From NCBI GenBank assembly GCA_943787205.1, contig CALSLN010000017.1, positions 1-64,000 on the forward strand: a stretch of 64,000 nt of DNA, in the 5' to 3' direction. Shown one piece after another: positions 45,673 through 54,405 of this stretch. The first letter of the stretch is position 1. Every line of letters starts with the position of its first letter. The notes under the pieces were generated by a model that saw only the letters and a program-made list of their open reading frames with translations, had not been told where the DNA came from and searched no databases. The translations under genes and the position numbers were made by a program. The stretch is from an uncultured Rhodospirillaceae bacterium (GTDB lineage Bacteria; Pseudomonadota; Alphaproteobacteria; Rhodospirillales; Rhodospirillaceae).

Positions 45673-48600
45673 TTGAAATCGCTTAGATCCTTGTTCTCTG
45701 GCAGCCTCAGAGATGACTCCGGCCAAGCCGCCCTCGTCATCATCACCATAGTTATCGTCACGGCTGGAATCGCTGCCAGCACAATGAGCCTTCAAAACAG
45801 CCGGCGCGGGTTGGAGGTTTCTAAATCCACACGCGCGAGCTTCGATTTAATCAGAGACGCTATCGAAGTTGATACGATTCAAGACACCGCCTTTTTACTG
45901 CCTTGCCCGTCAGATCCAGCGGGTGCTTCCGCGTCTCTTGGCCTTGAAGTCGGCAACAACGGCACAACATGCACCATCAATAGAGGCATCGTGCCTTGGA
46001 GAACGCTCGGTCTCTCAGCATCCAGTGCCGTCGATACTAACGGCAACTATGTTACCTATGTTGTTGATGACACGAACATCAGCGTTTGCAGTGGTGAAAA
46101 CGCGCGTGCCGGAACCCTGGATGATGAGATAACAGGCGGCAGCACGGACTATTCTTTTGCGCTTATCAGCCATGGTGAAAACGGCTTTGGCGCCTACAAA
46201 AGGAATAGCGGCACTCAGACCCAGCTTCCAGTATCTACCGAAGAATTAGACAACTGCCCCAATCCGAGCACTGGCGCGGGCTGTGATCCCGGTACGAACG
46301 GCGCATTCCGGAGTGGTCCGTTCAATGAAGACGATGGCGCAACAGAGTTTGATGACGTTGTACGGGCCGTAAGGGCTTCCGACACCTTCACCACGGAATG
46401 CCCGGTCATTAACGAAGACGCAGAAACAACCGTGGTTGGCGATACAAGCATTACCTCAACCGATCGCTCCCTCGATACGCTGATGGTTGGTACAAGCAAT
46501 GCCCCCCCCTTCAGACACGCGCTATCGGACGCACGACAGATGGCGACATTGAACAGCTCATTTTCACAGGCAGCACGACAAACTATGCATCTGCGGCCTG
46601 TGATTTCTTTGAAGTCCCCATCCGATTGCGCGATAGCGTCGTACGGTCCTATCAAGAGTTCGGTATGCTGTCTGATGCCGGAAACACGCGTGGAAACGGT
46701 ATGGTTTTAGGATTCGTTTCTTACGATCCTGCGTCCTATCGATTGTCGACCACCAATCGGAATTACATCTGTGGCGGTACAGATTCTGCAATGGGATTTG
46801 CCAACGATCCAGTAGTTGCAGATAGATTATTGCCCAATGTGCCACGCCTCGGCATCGAGATTGATACAGAGTCTCATTACGTCAGCACTATCGTGGGTAC
46901 CCCCCCCCGCCTCTACTGAAAACCGTGATGTTCAGGGAACGCTGGACCACATTGCCATCGTTAACGGTAATGTTGATCACATGGGGTTAGACCTCGTCGA
47001 TAGTAGCACGCACGGCGATGGTCCAGCGTGTGATCAAACCACACTTGATGATACCCAAGGTATCCAGGCGGGCTTGATCGGATGCACATCCGTAGAGCTC
47101 GAGGTTGGTAGTAATACGGGCAATCCGGTGCAAGAAGACTTCCATCGCCTTCGCGTCGAGATGCACTACGAAGATGACCCAGCAGACAACCTTTGCACAG
47201 CCGCACCTTTGAGCCTGACGAACGACTATGTCTATGTCGAATACTGGCTTTATACGAATGCGGGCACGAGTTCTGGGTTAGCAGACTGCCCAGAAAACCC
47301 AGGGTTCTGCTACGATTTGACCCAAGACTACGCCGAAACCCCAACGGGCCGATTCTGCATGCCGTGGTCACCAGACGCCGGTGATGAGTTCGTTCGGTTT
47401 GGACTGACCACAGGCGCCGCAGCCGTTGGCGGGTCAGGCCGAGATGAAATCAGAATTCAAAAAATTGGCGTTTCGTCCGCGCGAACGACATCCCCAGCAT
47501 TCTCGCTAGCAACGGCTAACGCAAAGTCTGGTGAAATCACGAACATTCTCGCGGGTCAGGAATATGAAACGAACGTAACAACTGTCATCCCCAACACAAA
47601 TCTTGGCAGACTCATGAGCACAGACCTCAACAATACGGAGAACACCGAAAGCGGAATTATCGACGTAACCTTGCCCACACAAACCGCGAAGTTGGTTTCA
47701 AGCCACGGCACAATTACGGTGAATTATCGCAACACCAACGATGGCACCGAAGAAGAATTGTGGGATGGCGAAGGCATTGGCGTGAGTGGCGTTGGCAACA
47801 CGTATGGCAACTCCATCAGCAACTTCTGGGAACAAACCGATGCCGGCCCACCCGCAACTGGGGTTTACCTGGACGCCAACAAACGGGAATCCCTCACCGT
47901 TGAATTTGCAGAGCGCTACTCCCGCATGACCTTTAACCTGGGTGAGTTCTCCGACTTCACCATTACCGACGGCACGGATGGTATCGTCGGCGACCAGACA
48001 GCCTATGAAAGCGTTCTCGTTCGCGCCTACAACAGCAACAACGGAACCCCGGATACGCCGGTTCTTGAGCAAACCATAGATGCCTGTACGACCAATACGG
48101 CGAACGGTCATCACATGACGGTGTCTCTGGATCTCTCTGGAAGCCCCGCAGACAAAATAACATTCACCCCGGTCGCAGAACCGTTCCCCAACTCTCTCAC
48201 CTCTGGCGAAAATGCCTACGGCACGGAATTCTGGCTCAGAGGCGTCCAAGGCTGCGGCGTCGATGCCAGTTGTGGCTTGCTCGTTGACACGGACTGCTTT
48301 GTATACGATGGCGTAACCAATGGATTCCCCGCCACATACACCTATGCAACAACGGCGGGCACAGGGTCGACAGCCGATATCACCATAGAAAATGTACAGA
48401 CTGCAGCGGGCGTAATTGCCGGCGTCGCAGGCAGCGATGCGTTAAGATTCGAAGGCAATGGCGAAACGCCATGGCTCCATATTAGCGAGCCAGGCGCTTC
48501 TAATATCGAAGTCGATATCTTTGGCAATGGCATCGACGTTTATTTGGATGGGCACAACACAGCCGGACAGGAAGCCCGTGAAGGTTTCTCAATAGACAAT

Positions 48601-49044
48601 ACGACAATTGCGAACACGTTGAATGAACAAATTCATTTTATATTTCACGAGACATGGGAACGTGTCGCCCTAAGCATCGGCAAATTTGGCCGCGCGGGCG
48701 GAAGCGGAGCGAGCCTCCGTATGGAATCCGTCAACGTTCAAGGCTTCAGAAACGGCACCGCCGTTACAGCTGTTACTTCAGTCGCGGCCTGCCACGATGA
48801 CTTCGGAGATGGAATTATTTCTAATAACAACAACGGCTCCAAAGATTTCGAACTAAACTTTGGTCAGGCCATTGATGAGATTAGAGTTATACCGACAGTT
48901 ACGACCCCGCTGAACACGTCGAACAGTGCCGTAGTCGTGCGCGGCATAAAGGGGTGTGATTCTGGAACGGCATGCACACTGGGCAACATCAATGGGGTCG
49001 GCAACGACTGCTCTGGCGGAACCATCGTCGTTCCGTCGCTCTGA
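45673..49044 (+). CDS. Large pilin-like surface protein with repeated lectin-like modules, two frameshifts
   Basis: Joining three frames gives about 1,123 residues. The N-terminus has a charged lead, then a hydrophobic helix GQAALVIITIVIVTAGIAAS, like class III or pseudopilin signals. Next come FLLPCPSDPAGAS and RGIVPWRTLGL, which I recall from alphaproteobacterial pilin-like proteins with LPCP and VPWRTLGL motifs. The remainder is beta-rich and Asn/Thr/Gly-rich, with Cys pairs. Two related modules end in WLRGVQGCGVDASC (about 48240) and VVRGIKGCDSGTAC (about 48950). Frame breaks occur in an eight-C run at 46502-46509 (one C short) and a nine-C run at 46900-46908 (one C extra). No prepilin peptidase or assembly ATPase is near. 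The role is probably adhesion or surface structure. Confidence 0.7.
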
Positions 49045-49050
49045 TAGAGC

Positions 49051-50433
49051 TTAAAGAACCTTACCCGGATTTAGTATGCCCTTTGGGTCAAGCGTGCGCT
49101 TGAGCATGCGCATAACTTCGACCTCAGCGTCCGTCCGGCTCCACGACAAGTAATCACGCTTCTCTGTGCCGATGCCATGTTCGGCGGAGACCGATCCACC
49201 TAGGTCACGGATGATCCCATAAAGGATATCGTTGACCTTGCGGTGGGACTCACCTGATCCCTCACCCACAGCGACAACCGCATGAAGATTGCCGTCACCT
49301 AGGTGACCGAGAATTAACGTTGTTGCACCGGGGAATACGGCTTCAATATCCGCCATGGCCCGCGTCGCAAAATCATCCATGGTTAAAATCGGCATGGAAA
49401 CGTCATACGTAAACATGGGTGCAATAGCGCGGAAGCCTTCACCAGCCCCTTCGCGAACAGCCCAGAGGTCGTCGCGGTCGGCATCTGACTGCGCAACCAC
49501 ACCATTCTGAATCAAGCCTTGGGTATGGGCCATCTCAAGCACTGTTTCAAAACGCTCTTTGTCACTTTCCGGGTCAGCGCCCAGCACATCCGTCAGAACA
49601 TAATATTTGTGCTCTGCGGGTAGAGGCGGCTTTAACGACGGACACCGCTCATCCACGAAGTCATAGTATTCTGACCACATCACCTCGAATGCGCCCAGAC
49701 CACCACCCAGCTTTGAATCAAGCAGGGACAAAAACCCAATCACAGACTGAAAGTCATCCATCCCAACGAAGGCCGTTGAGGTTGTGAGCGGTTTTGACTG
49801 GAGACGTAGCACGCAGCGCGTCACCAAACCCAAGGTCCCTTCAGACCCAATAAACATCTGCTTGAGGTCATAGCCCGCATTGTTCTTCAGCATACGGTTC
49901 ATAGAAGTCAACACCGTGCCGTCGGCCAACACCGCTTCTAGACCCAACACCGACTGGCGCGTCATGCCGTAACGAATGACATTGTTGCCGCCAGCGTTGG
50001 TACTAATAAGCCCGCCAAGCGTTGCACTGCCCCGCGCGCCCAAATCAATGGGCAGCACGAATCCGGCATCATCAGCCGCATCATGGGCTGTTTCCAATAC
50101 AACACCCGCTTCTGCCACCATCGTACGGCCCGTCGGATCAATTTCCTCAATGGCATTCATCCGTTCGAGTGACAACACGACATCACCATCCCCGGGCGTG
50201 CCACCGCCGACCAAGCCGGTCATCCCCCCTTGGGGAACAACAGTCCGCCCGGCATCATTGCAAAGCTTCAATATGGCCGAGACTTGAGCTGTGGATGTGG
50301 GACGCATGACGCAAGCTGGCGCACCAGCCGAACCGTGCCCCCGGGTATCCGTGTAGCGCGGCCCAATATCGTCGCCGGTTAAAATACCAGACGCGTCGAC
50401 AGTCGCCGCTAAGTCAGACAGTAGGTCAGTCAT
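49051..50433 (-). CDS. FAD-binding D-2-hydroxyacid dehydrogenase (GlcD-like)
   Basis: 460 residues from ATG 50433, which overlaps the preceding gene's stop (TAATG); the frame opens upstream to 50478 but those codons run inside the neighbour. An FAD_binding_4 (PCMH) domain shows TVVPQGGMTGLVGGGTPGDG and GARGSATLGGLISTNAGGNN. The C-terminal FAD-oxidase domain ends with ILGHLGDGNLHAVV and VSAEHGIGTEKRDYLS. This family oxidises D-lactate, glycolate, D-2-hydroxyglutarate or similar acids and passes electrons to an acceptor. The exact substrate is unknown. It is the last gene of a minus-strand run starting with the nitrilase-fold gene at 52407. Confidence 0.9.
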   Translation of the reverse strand: MTDLLSDLAATVDASGILTGDDIGPRYTDTRGHGSAGAPACVMRPTSTAQVSAILKLCNDAGRTVVPQGGMTGLVGGGTPGDGDVVLSLERMNAIEEIDPTGRTMVAEAGVVLETAHDAADDAGFVLPIDLGARGSATLGGLISTNAGGNNVIRYGMTRQSVLGLEAVLADGTVLTSMNRMLKNNAGYDLKQMFIGSEGTLGLVTRCVLRLQSKPLTTSTAFVGMDDFQSVIGFLSLLDSKLGGGLGAFEVMWSEYYDFVDERCPSLKPPLPAEHKYYVLTDVLGADPESDKERFETVLEMAHTQGLIQNGVVAQSDADRDDLWAVREGAGEGFRAIAPMFTYDVSMPILTMDDFATRAMADIEAVFPGATTLILGHLGDGNLHAVVAVGEGSGESHRKVNDILYGIIRDLGGSVSAEHGIGTEKRDYLSWSRTDAEVEVMRMLKRTLDPKGILNPGKVL

Positions 50434-50810
50434 TAGGCTGCAGATGGTTGCGTAAGAACATCGGCAAGGTCGTTCCACACTTGTTGATCAACAATCAGCC
50501 CATCTCGAAAAATGAACCGGTCGATGTAGCGCACTTCGCTAATCATCGAGCCATCCAACGCCTCACCATTCAACATCCCGGTGCTGTAGACGACTGTATC
50601 TCCACCGTCTTCAAACACGTCAAAATCTTCGAACGTCTTAGTGATCGAGCGATAACGCCCCTTAGACCATTCGACCAATTCATCAAGCGACGCCATGGTG
50701 ACACCACCCGGAAACATCATAGTAAAATCTGGGGCAAGGAATGTGCGGGCGCGCTCAAGGTCTCGCTCTTCCATTGCGCGCAGATATTCTCTGACTTTAT
50801 CGGCGCTCAT
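50433..50810 (-). CDS. NTF2/SnoaL-like protein
   Basis: 125 residues with the cone-shaped NTF2-like fold signature: an N-terminal helix VREYLRAMEERDLERARTFL, then FTMMFPGGVTMASLDELVEW and a beta sheet with YRSITKTFEDFDVFEDGGDT and EVRYIDRFIFRDGLIVDQQV. Members act as isomerases, dehydratases or ligand-binding partners, and no catalytic set can be fixed here. Its stop overlaps the FAD gene's ATG and its start overlaps the preceding gene by four bases (ATGA), so translation of the three is coupled and a shared pathway is likely. Confidence 0.8.
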   Translation of the reverse strand: MSADKVREYLRAMEERDLERARTFLAPDFTMMFPGGVTMASLDELVEWSKGRYRSITKTFEDFDVFEDGGDTVVYSTGMLNGEALDGSMISEVRYIDRFIFRDGLIVDQQVWNDLADVLTQPSAA

Positions 50811-51163
50811 TTTTCGGCCTCCGCCGCCTGCGCGGCCGCTCTAAGTTCAGGTGCCATGCAGACGTCCCCCGAAGAGTTATCGATAACGCAGGGGCAGTCA
50901 AAGTATTCAATCGTCAAATTCGCGCCGTAAGTGGTCGTAATAAACTGTCGCCACGCGGGTGTGTAATAAGCATTGGCGTGATCCATTGTTTCCCATTCGT
51001 AAAAGCCACCAGCTCGATCGTCGTTCCCCATAAAGTATTTGCGGATTAATCCAGGTATTTTTTGATACTTGGGGGCCATCGCTTCATACAGTGCCAGCTT
51101 ATCCTCTGGAGGCATCACAGGGTCGCGGGGTGCCATGTCGAAGGTTACAAGTGCGGTGATCAT
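50807..51163 (-). CDS. YdhR-like (putative monooxygenase-fold) protein
   Basis: 118 residues of the dimeric alpha-beta barrel (ferredoxin-like) type seen in YdhR/mono-oxygenase-like proteins: the opening ITALVTFDMAPRDP, then YQKIPGLIRKYFMGNDDRAG, FYEWETMDHANAYYTPAWRQ and ANLTIEYFDCPCVIDN, with a charged Ala/Glu-rich tail. The short PGLIRKYF and GFYEWE elements are typical of the family. The actual reaction is unknown. It lies between the DUF3012 lipoprotein and the NTF2-like gene in one operon. Confidence 0.75.
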   Translation of the reverse strand: MITALVTFDMAPRDPVMPPEDKLALYEAMAPKYQKIPGLIRKYFMGNDDRAGGFYEWETMDHANAYYTPAWRQFITTTYGANLTIEYFDCPCVIDNSSGDVCMAPELRAAAQAAEAEK

Positions 51164-51172
51164 TGCTGTCTC

Positions 51173-51334
51173 CTAGAACAAACAACTTTTGCCGTATTCG
51201 GCTGTTTCGTCGAGTGTCCAATCACCCTTGTCTTTTTCTTTGAGATCTTCGCACCACTCATCACTGCCAACCTCTGGGGAGCACGCGGCCAAAAAAGCCA
51301 CAGCGATAAACACGAATACAATTCGTAGGGTCAT
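51173..51334 (-). CDS. DUF3012 small lipoprotein
   Basis: 53 residues, easily missed because of its size. The N-terminus MTLRIVFVFIAVAFLAAC is a lipoprotein signal with the lipobox LAAC at residues 15-18. The mature part, SPEVGSDEWCEDLKEKDKGD then WTLDETAEYGKSCLF, matches the DUF3012 pattern, including the two Cys. It would be a lipid-anchored periplasmic protein of unknown role. The ATG at 51334 sits 11 bases after the nitrilase-fold gene stop and the stop is nine bases before the YdhR-like start, so it is embedded in the operon. Confidence 0.85.
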   Translation of the reverse strand: MTLRIVFVFIAVAFLAACSPEVGSDEWCEDLKEKDKGDWTLDETAEYGKSCLF

Positions 51335-51345
51335 ACTAAACTCCC

Positions 51346-52407
51346 TTAAGATAGAATGCCGTCTTTGCCCAAGCGTTCAAGGACCTCTTGCTGACGACGG
51401 ACAAAGAACGCACGGTCCGGTGTAACCACCTTACCGTCGTCCAGCATCGCATTCGGCTCGACAAAGGTGTGGCTGCCATATTCCTTGGCATAAAGATCAA
51501 ACGGTTGACGCGACAACAAGTTCGTCATGCCAGAATGCTTCCGCACTTTGCGCAGGCTATCCATATCCAGCATCGCACTGGCGCAGAAAGTTTCGCCCGT
51601 ATAGGCCTCGGCTAACACCAAGCCTTTGTAGTCGACAATCTTGGACATGCCGCCGGTGGATTCTGCTGGGATGGGCGTACCCTTAATACTCGCCGTATTC
51701 GACGACACCACGTAGCACATGTTTTCCACGGCTCGGGCACGACGACAGATTTCTTTTGGCGTCAACATGGGCGCGCCGACTTCCGATGTGGAGTGGCACA
51801 AAATTTCCATACCCCGCATGGCAAGGCAGCGAGAGATTTCCGGATACAAAATTTCTTCCGATGCCACACAGCCAATTTTACCGATTTCAGTCTCGGCGAC
51901 CGGGAACACGGCATCCGCACCATAAACATCCAAGTACTTGTCCCAAACATCGTAGGGGCTGGGTGCGAACAAAGAGATCAACCGGCGATACCGCAAGACC
52001 ACGTCACCCGTCGGCCCAATCACGAAACAGGTTTGGAAATAAAGTTCCGGAAAATTCGGATCGAGTTCGTAGACATTGCCCGACAAGAAACAGTTTCGGC
52101 TTTGCGCAATCTTGCCCAGCGCCTCGTATTCAGGTCCGTCCATGGATATAGCGCCCAGCTCTTGCCAGCGCTCAATGGATTCCCCCATGGGGAAACTGGA
52201 CAGGAAGTATTCTGGCAACACAAACAGCTTCGTCTTGGTACCACTGAAGCCCATCGTAAACATATCAATCGTCGTAATGGCAGCGCTCAGACCCTCAATT
52301 TGTTTGAGCATTTGTGCCGACGCTTCTGCGCGGTCTGCGCAGCCATTCACCGCATGGCAGTCGACCTGCAAAGCCGTGGCTGTAAAAGTCGTATTTGGAT
52401 CCGACAT
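51346..52407 (-). CDS. Nitrilase-superfamily protein with altered catalytic residues
   Basis: 353 residues from ATG 52407, chosen for the AGAGGGG ribosome site and because residues added by a longer frame (to 52488) look non-coding. The carbon-nitrogen hydrolase fold is clear, with FVLPEYFLSSFPMGE (Glu), GDVVLRYRRLISLF and KIGCVASEEILYPEISR. In canonical members the Lys lies at the second Arg of YRR, and the nucleophile Cys lies six residues before the Pro of YPE. Here these are Arg and Ser. It could be a Ser variant, a different chemistry or a non-catalytic relative. It is the first gene of the run ending at 49051. Confidence 0.82.
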   Translation of the reverse strand: MSDPNTTFTATALQVDCHAVNGCADRAEASAQMLKQIEGLSAAITTIDMFTMGFSGTKTKLFVLPEYFLSSFPMGESIERWQELGAISMDGPEYEALGKIAQSRNCFLSGNVYELDPNFPELYFQTCFVIGPTGDVVLRYRRLISLFAPSPYDVWDKYLDVYGADAVFPVAETEIGKIGCVASEEILYPEISRCLAMRGMEILCHSTSEVGAPMLTPKEICRRARAVENMCYVVSSNTASIKGTPIPAESTGGMSKIVDYKGLVLAEAYTGETFCASAMLDMDSLRKVRKHSGMTNLLSRQPFDLYAKEYGSHTFVEPNAMLDDGKVVTPDRAFFVRRQQEVLERLGKDGILS

Positions 52408-52521
52408 CTGCGCTGCGCCCCTCTGAAGCAATCTTTGTTTTCCCTGCCTTCGGGTGTAACAAGGGAATGGTATGCGAGCAAGAGGCACCCACAGCCCGAG
52501 CCAGGAGCAAGAGAGGCCTTG

Positions 52522-53106
52522 ATGACACGAATTCTTATGTTTGCCCTGATCGCCGTCTTTTTAAGCGATCCAGCCCTAGCGCAAGCCCCTCAGACAGAAT
52601 GCGACCGCTTGGCCTCACATCCCTCGGATACCCAAAACCCGGCAGCAGGCGTTGCACACGAGGACTACAACATTCCAGCAGGACGGGCGGCTTGCCGGGA
52701 CGCCCTGGATGCCTACCCGAACGAAGCGCGTTTTTACTATCAGTATGGGCGCTCGTTCTTTTACAAAGATGATTATGACGCGGCCCTTCCCTTCTTCCAG
52801 CTCTCAGCCGAAGGTGGCTATGGCCAGGGTCAGATGGTCTATGGCCTCGTTCTGATGATGGGATACGGCGGCGAGCCCAATGAATGCGAAGCGGGCAAAT
52901 GGTGGCTCGCCGGTGCACGGCAGCAACACCTCTATACCAAGGTCTATCTCCTCCAGAACTGGATGGATGGTTTATTTGACGACTGCGGACTTGATCTCAC
53001 AGAGGAAGAAGCTAGCGCGATGGTCGACGACGCCATCGCTTTAGCGACGACTCAACAGGCCAGAGATGATGTCGCCCAACTCAAAGACAGCTGGGCACAA
53101 CGATAA
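52522..53106 (+). CDS. Exported Sel1/TPR-like repeat protein
   Basis: 194 residues from ATG 52522. The open frame extends far upstream to 51793, but that part is antisense to the nitrilase-fold gene and not credible. GAGAGG lies before this ATG. A Sec signal (TRILMFALIAVFLSDPALAQ) precedes helical repeats: FYYQYGRSFFYKDDYDAALP, then FFQLSAEGGYGQGQMVYGLV with MMGYGGEPNECEAGKWWLAG, as in Sel1-like repeats. A Cys in ECDRLASH and others in NECEAG and DDCGLD could form disulfides. It is probably a periplasmic protein-interaction module. The stop is three bases from the convergent cupin gene's stop. Confidence 0.8.
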   Translation: MTRILMFALIAVFLSDPALAQAPQTECDRLASHPSDTQNPAAGVAHEDYNIPAGRAACRDALDAYPNEARFYYQYGRSFFYKDDYDAALPFFQLSAEGGYGQGQMVYGLVLMMGYGGEPNECEAGKWWLAGARQQHLYTKVYLLQNWMDGLFDDCGLDLTEEEASAMVDDAIALATTQQARDDVAQLKDSWAQR

Positions 53107-53109
53107 GGG

Positions 53110-53589
53110 TTAACTCTTACGCTCTGCGCCGACGACAACCACAAGCAAAACCGCAACCTCATCGGTTCGATTTAGCCAGGTATGATTATTACCTGTCTGC
53201 ACAAGTGTATCACCGGGCCTCAAGGTGACTTCTTCTTTGTCCGTCACCAACACGATTTCGCCACGCATCACAGCAATATAGTCAACGCTATCGGACGTGT
53301 GCATGGGGATTTGAGGCGCGTTGGCGCCACCAGGCAATTCGGCCGTATAAAACCGTGTACCGCCAAACTTCTTCGGCAATCGCCCTAACCCATCATCGGT
53401 GACGTCTTTCTGCACCGGAATGGTCGCGGGCACATCGTCAGTTTGCCACAAGCGAACCATGCGTGCGCCATTGAGGATCAACACGTCTTCAGGCTCGCCA
53501 TCGTCCATAACAAAAGACGTGCCATCTTCGCCCTCAACCGTAAGAACGCGGCGCGTCGTGTGCACAAAGGGATCAGAAGCGTTATCCAT
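53110..53589 (-). CDS. Cupin domain protein
   Basis: 159 residues. The C-terminal half is a small cupin barrel: IPMHTSDSVDYIAVMRGEIV (motif 1 region, with only one clear His) and LRPGDTLVQTGNNHTWLNRT (motif 2, with His). The metal set looks incomplete, so it may act without metal or bind a small ligand. The N-terminal half (TTRRVLTVEGEDGTSFVMDD, then LILNGARMVRLWQTDDVPAT) is found with such cupins. The substrate is unknown. It is divergent from the unknown gene at 53709, 119 bases apart, and lies in the oxidoreductase-rich region. Confidence 0.8.
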   Translation of the reverse strand: MDNASDPFVHTTRRVLTVEGEDGTSFVMDDGEPEDVLILNGARMVRLWQTDDVPATIPVQKDVTDDGLGRLPKKFGGTRFYTAELPGGANAPQIPMHTSDSVDYIAVMRGEIVLVTDKEEVTLRPGDTLVQTGNNHTWLNRTDEVAVLLVVVVGAERKS

Positions 53590-53708
53590 GAGTTTGTCCT
53601 CTCAGACTATCCGGTGTTTCAGCCCTTAACCCAAACCACCCGACATTCTGAGTCAAGCTGTGTATTCTATTCCGCAGACCGTAAGGCAGCGCAAGTGGAG
53701 GGAAACCA

Positions 53709-54404
53709 ATGAGTTTCACAGTTTACGAAGGCCATATTCTCATCACCGAGCCGGGCGGAAGCCCACAGATGTATGAACGGTTTCTGCTGACGGGTAATCC
53801 CGATGGCTCACGCACATTGCGGACGCTGACTCAATCGCCAAAAGGGGATTTGCTGCGCGACGTCAATCAGATCGTCGCGGCAGATTGGCGGCCGATTGAA
53901 TGCCTCGGTCGCCTTTTTTACAAAGGCGAATCCCATGGCTCAGTCTTGCGCCGGGTGACCGGCGACCGCCTTCATTCTTATGTTTGGTCAGCCGATGGAG
54001 AGCTCGACACCGCAGACTTCCATGCCCCTCCGCACATGACCATCGGTTTTCATAACATCATCCATGACTCATGGAAGATGTGCTTCATGGATACGTCGAC
54101 CGACGCCATGCAGGAAATTTTACCCCACTCCGTTTCCAACACCTGGAACGGACGCACCTTGGGCCATGGCGAGAAAATTCCCAGCGAGGCCCGCTATGAC
54201 GGCACCGAAACCTTAGACCTCCCTGCTGGCCGGTTCGAATGCGAGCGTTTTATCTGGGCAACGTCGTTCGGCAAGGAGTTGCACGTGTGGCGGACTGGTC
54301 CTCACCACATGCTCGCCCGCATGATTGTCGCCACAGGCGACAAAGAGGGCACAGTTTATGAACTAGGCGCGATGACGGAAACCGCTACGACCTGGAAGCC
54401 GTAA
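53709..54404 (+). CDS. Unknown protein, beta-rich
   Basis: 231 residues with no signal or membrane segment. The sequence has many alternating short strands with His and Trp: LGRLFYKGESHGSVLRRVTG, FHAPPHMTIGFHNIIHDSWK and CMF-like LHVWRTGPHHMLARMIVATG. The segment YDGTETLDLPAGRFECERFI recalls a DUF3108/lipocalin-like barrel used for binding small apolar molecules, but I cannot name a family. GGAGGGAAACC immediately before ATG 53709 is a strong ribosome site. It converges with the first of two monoamine oxidase genes, one base apart. Confidence 0.65.
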   Translation: MSFTVYEGHILITEPGGSPQMYERFLLTGNPDGSRTLRTLTQSPKGDLLRDVNQIVAADWRPIECLGRLFYKGESHGSVLRRVTGDRLHSYVWSADGELDTADFHAPPHMTIGFHNIIHDSWKMCFMDTSTDAMQEILPHSVSNTWNGRTLGHGEKIPSEARYDGTETLDLPAGRFECERFIWATSFGKELHVWRTGPHHMLARMIVATGDKEGTVYELGAMTETATTWKP

Positions 54405-54405
54405 G

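Noticed and set aside
47698-48249. Minus-strand frame of 183 codons
   Set aside because: It is antisense to the pilin-like gene, whose frame continues cleanly on both sides.
51793-52521. Long upstream extension of the 52522-53106 frame
   Set aside because: It runs antisense through the nitrilase-fold gene, whereas ATG 52522 has a ribosome site and begins a clean signal peptide.
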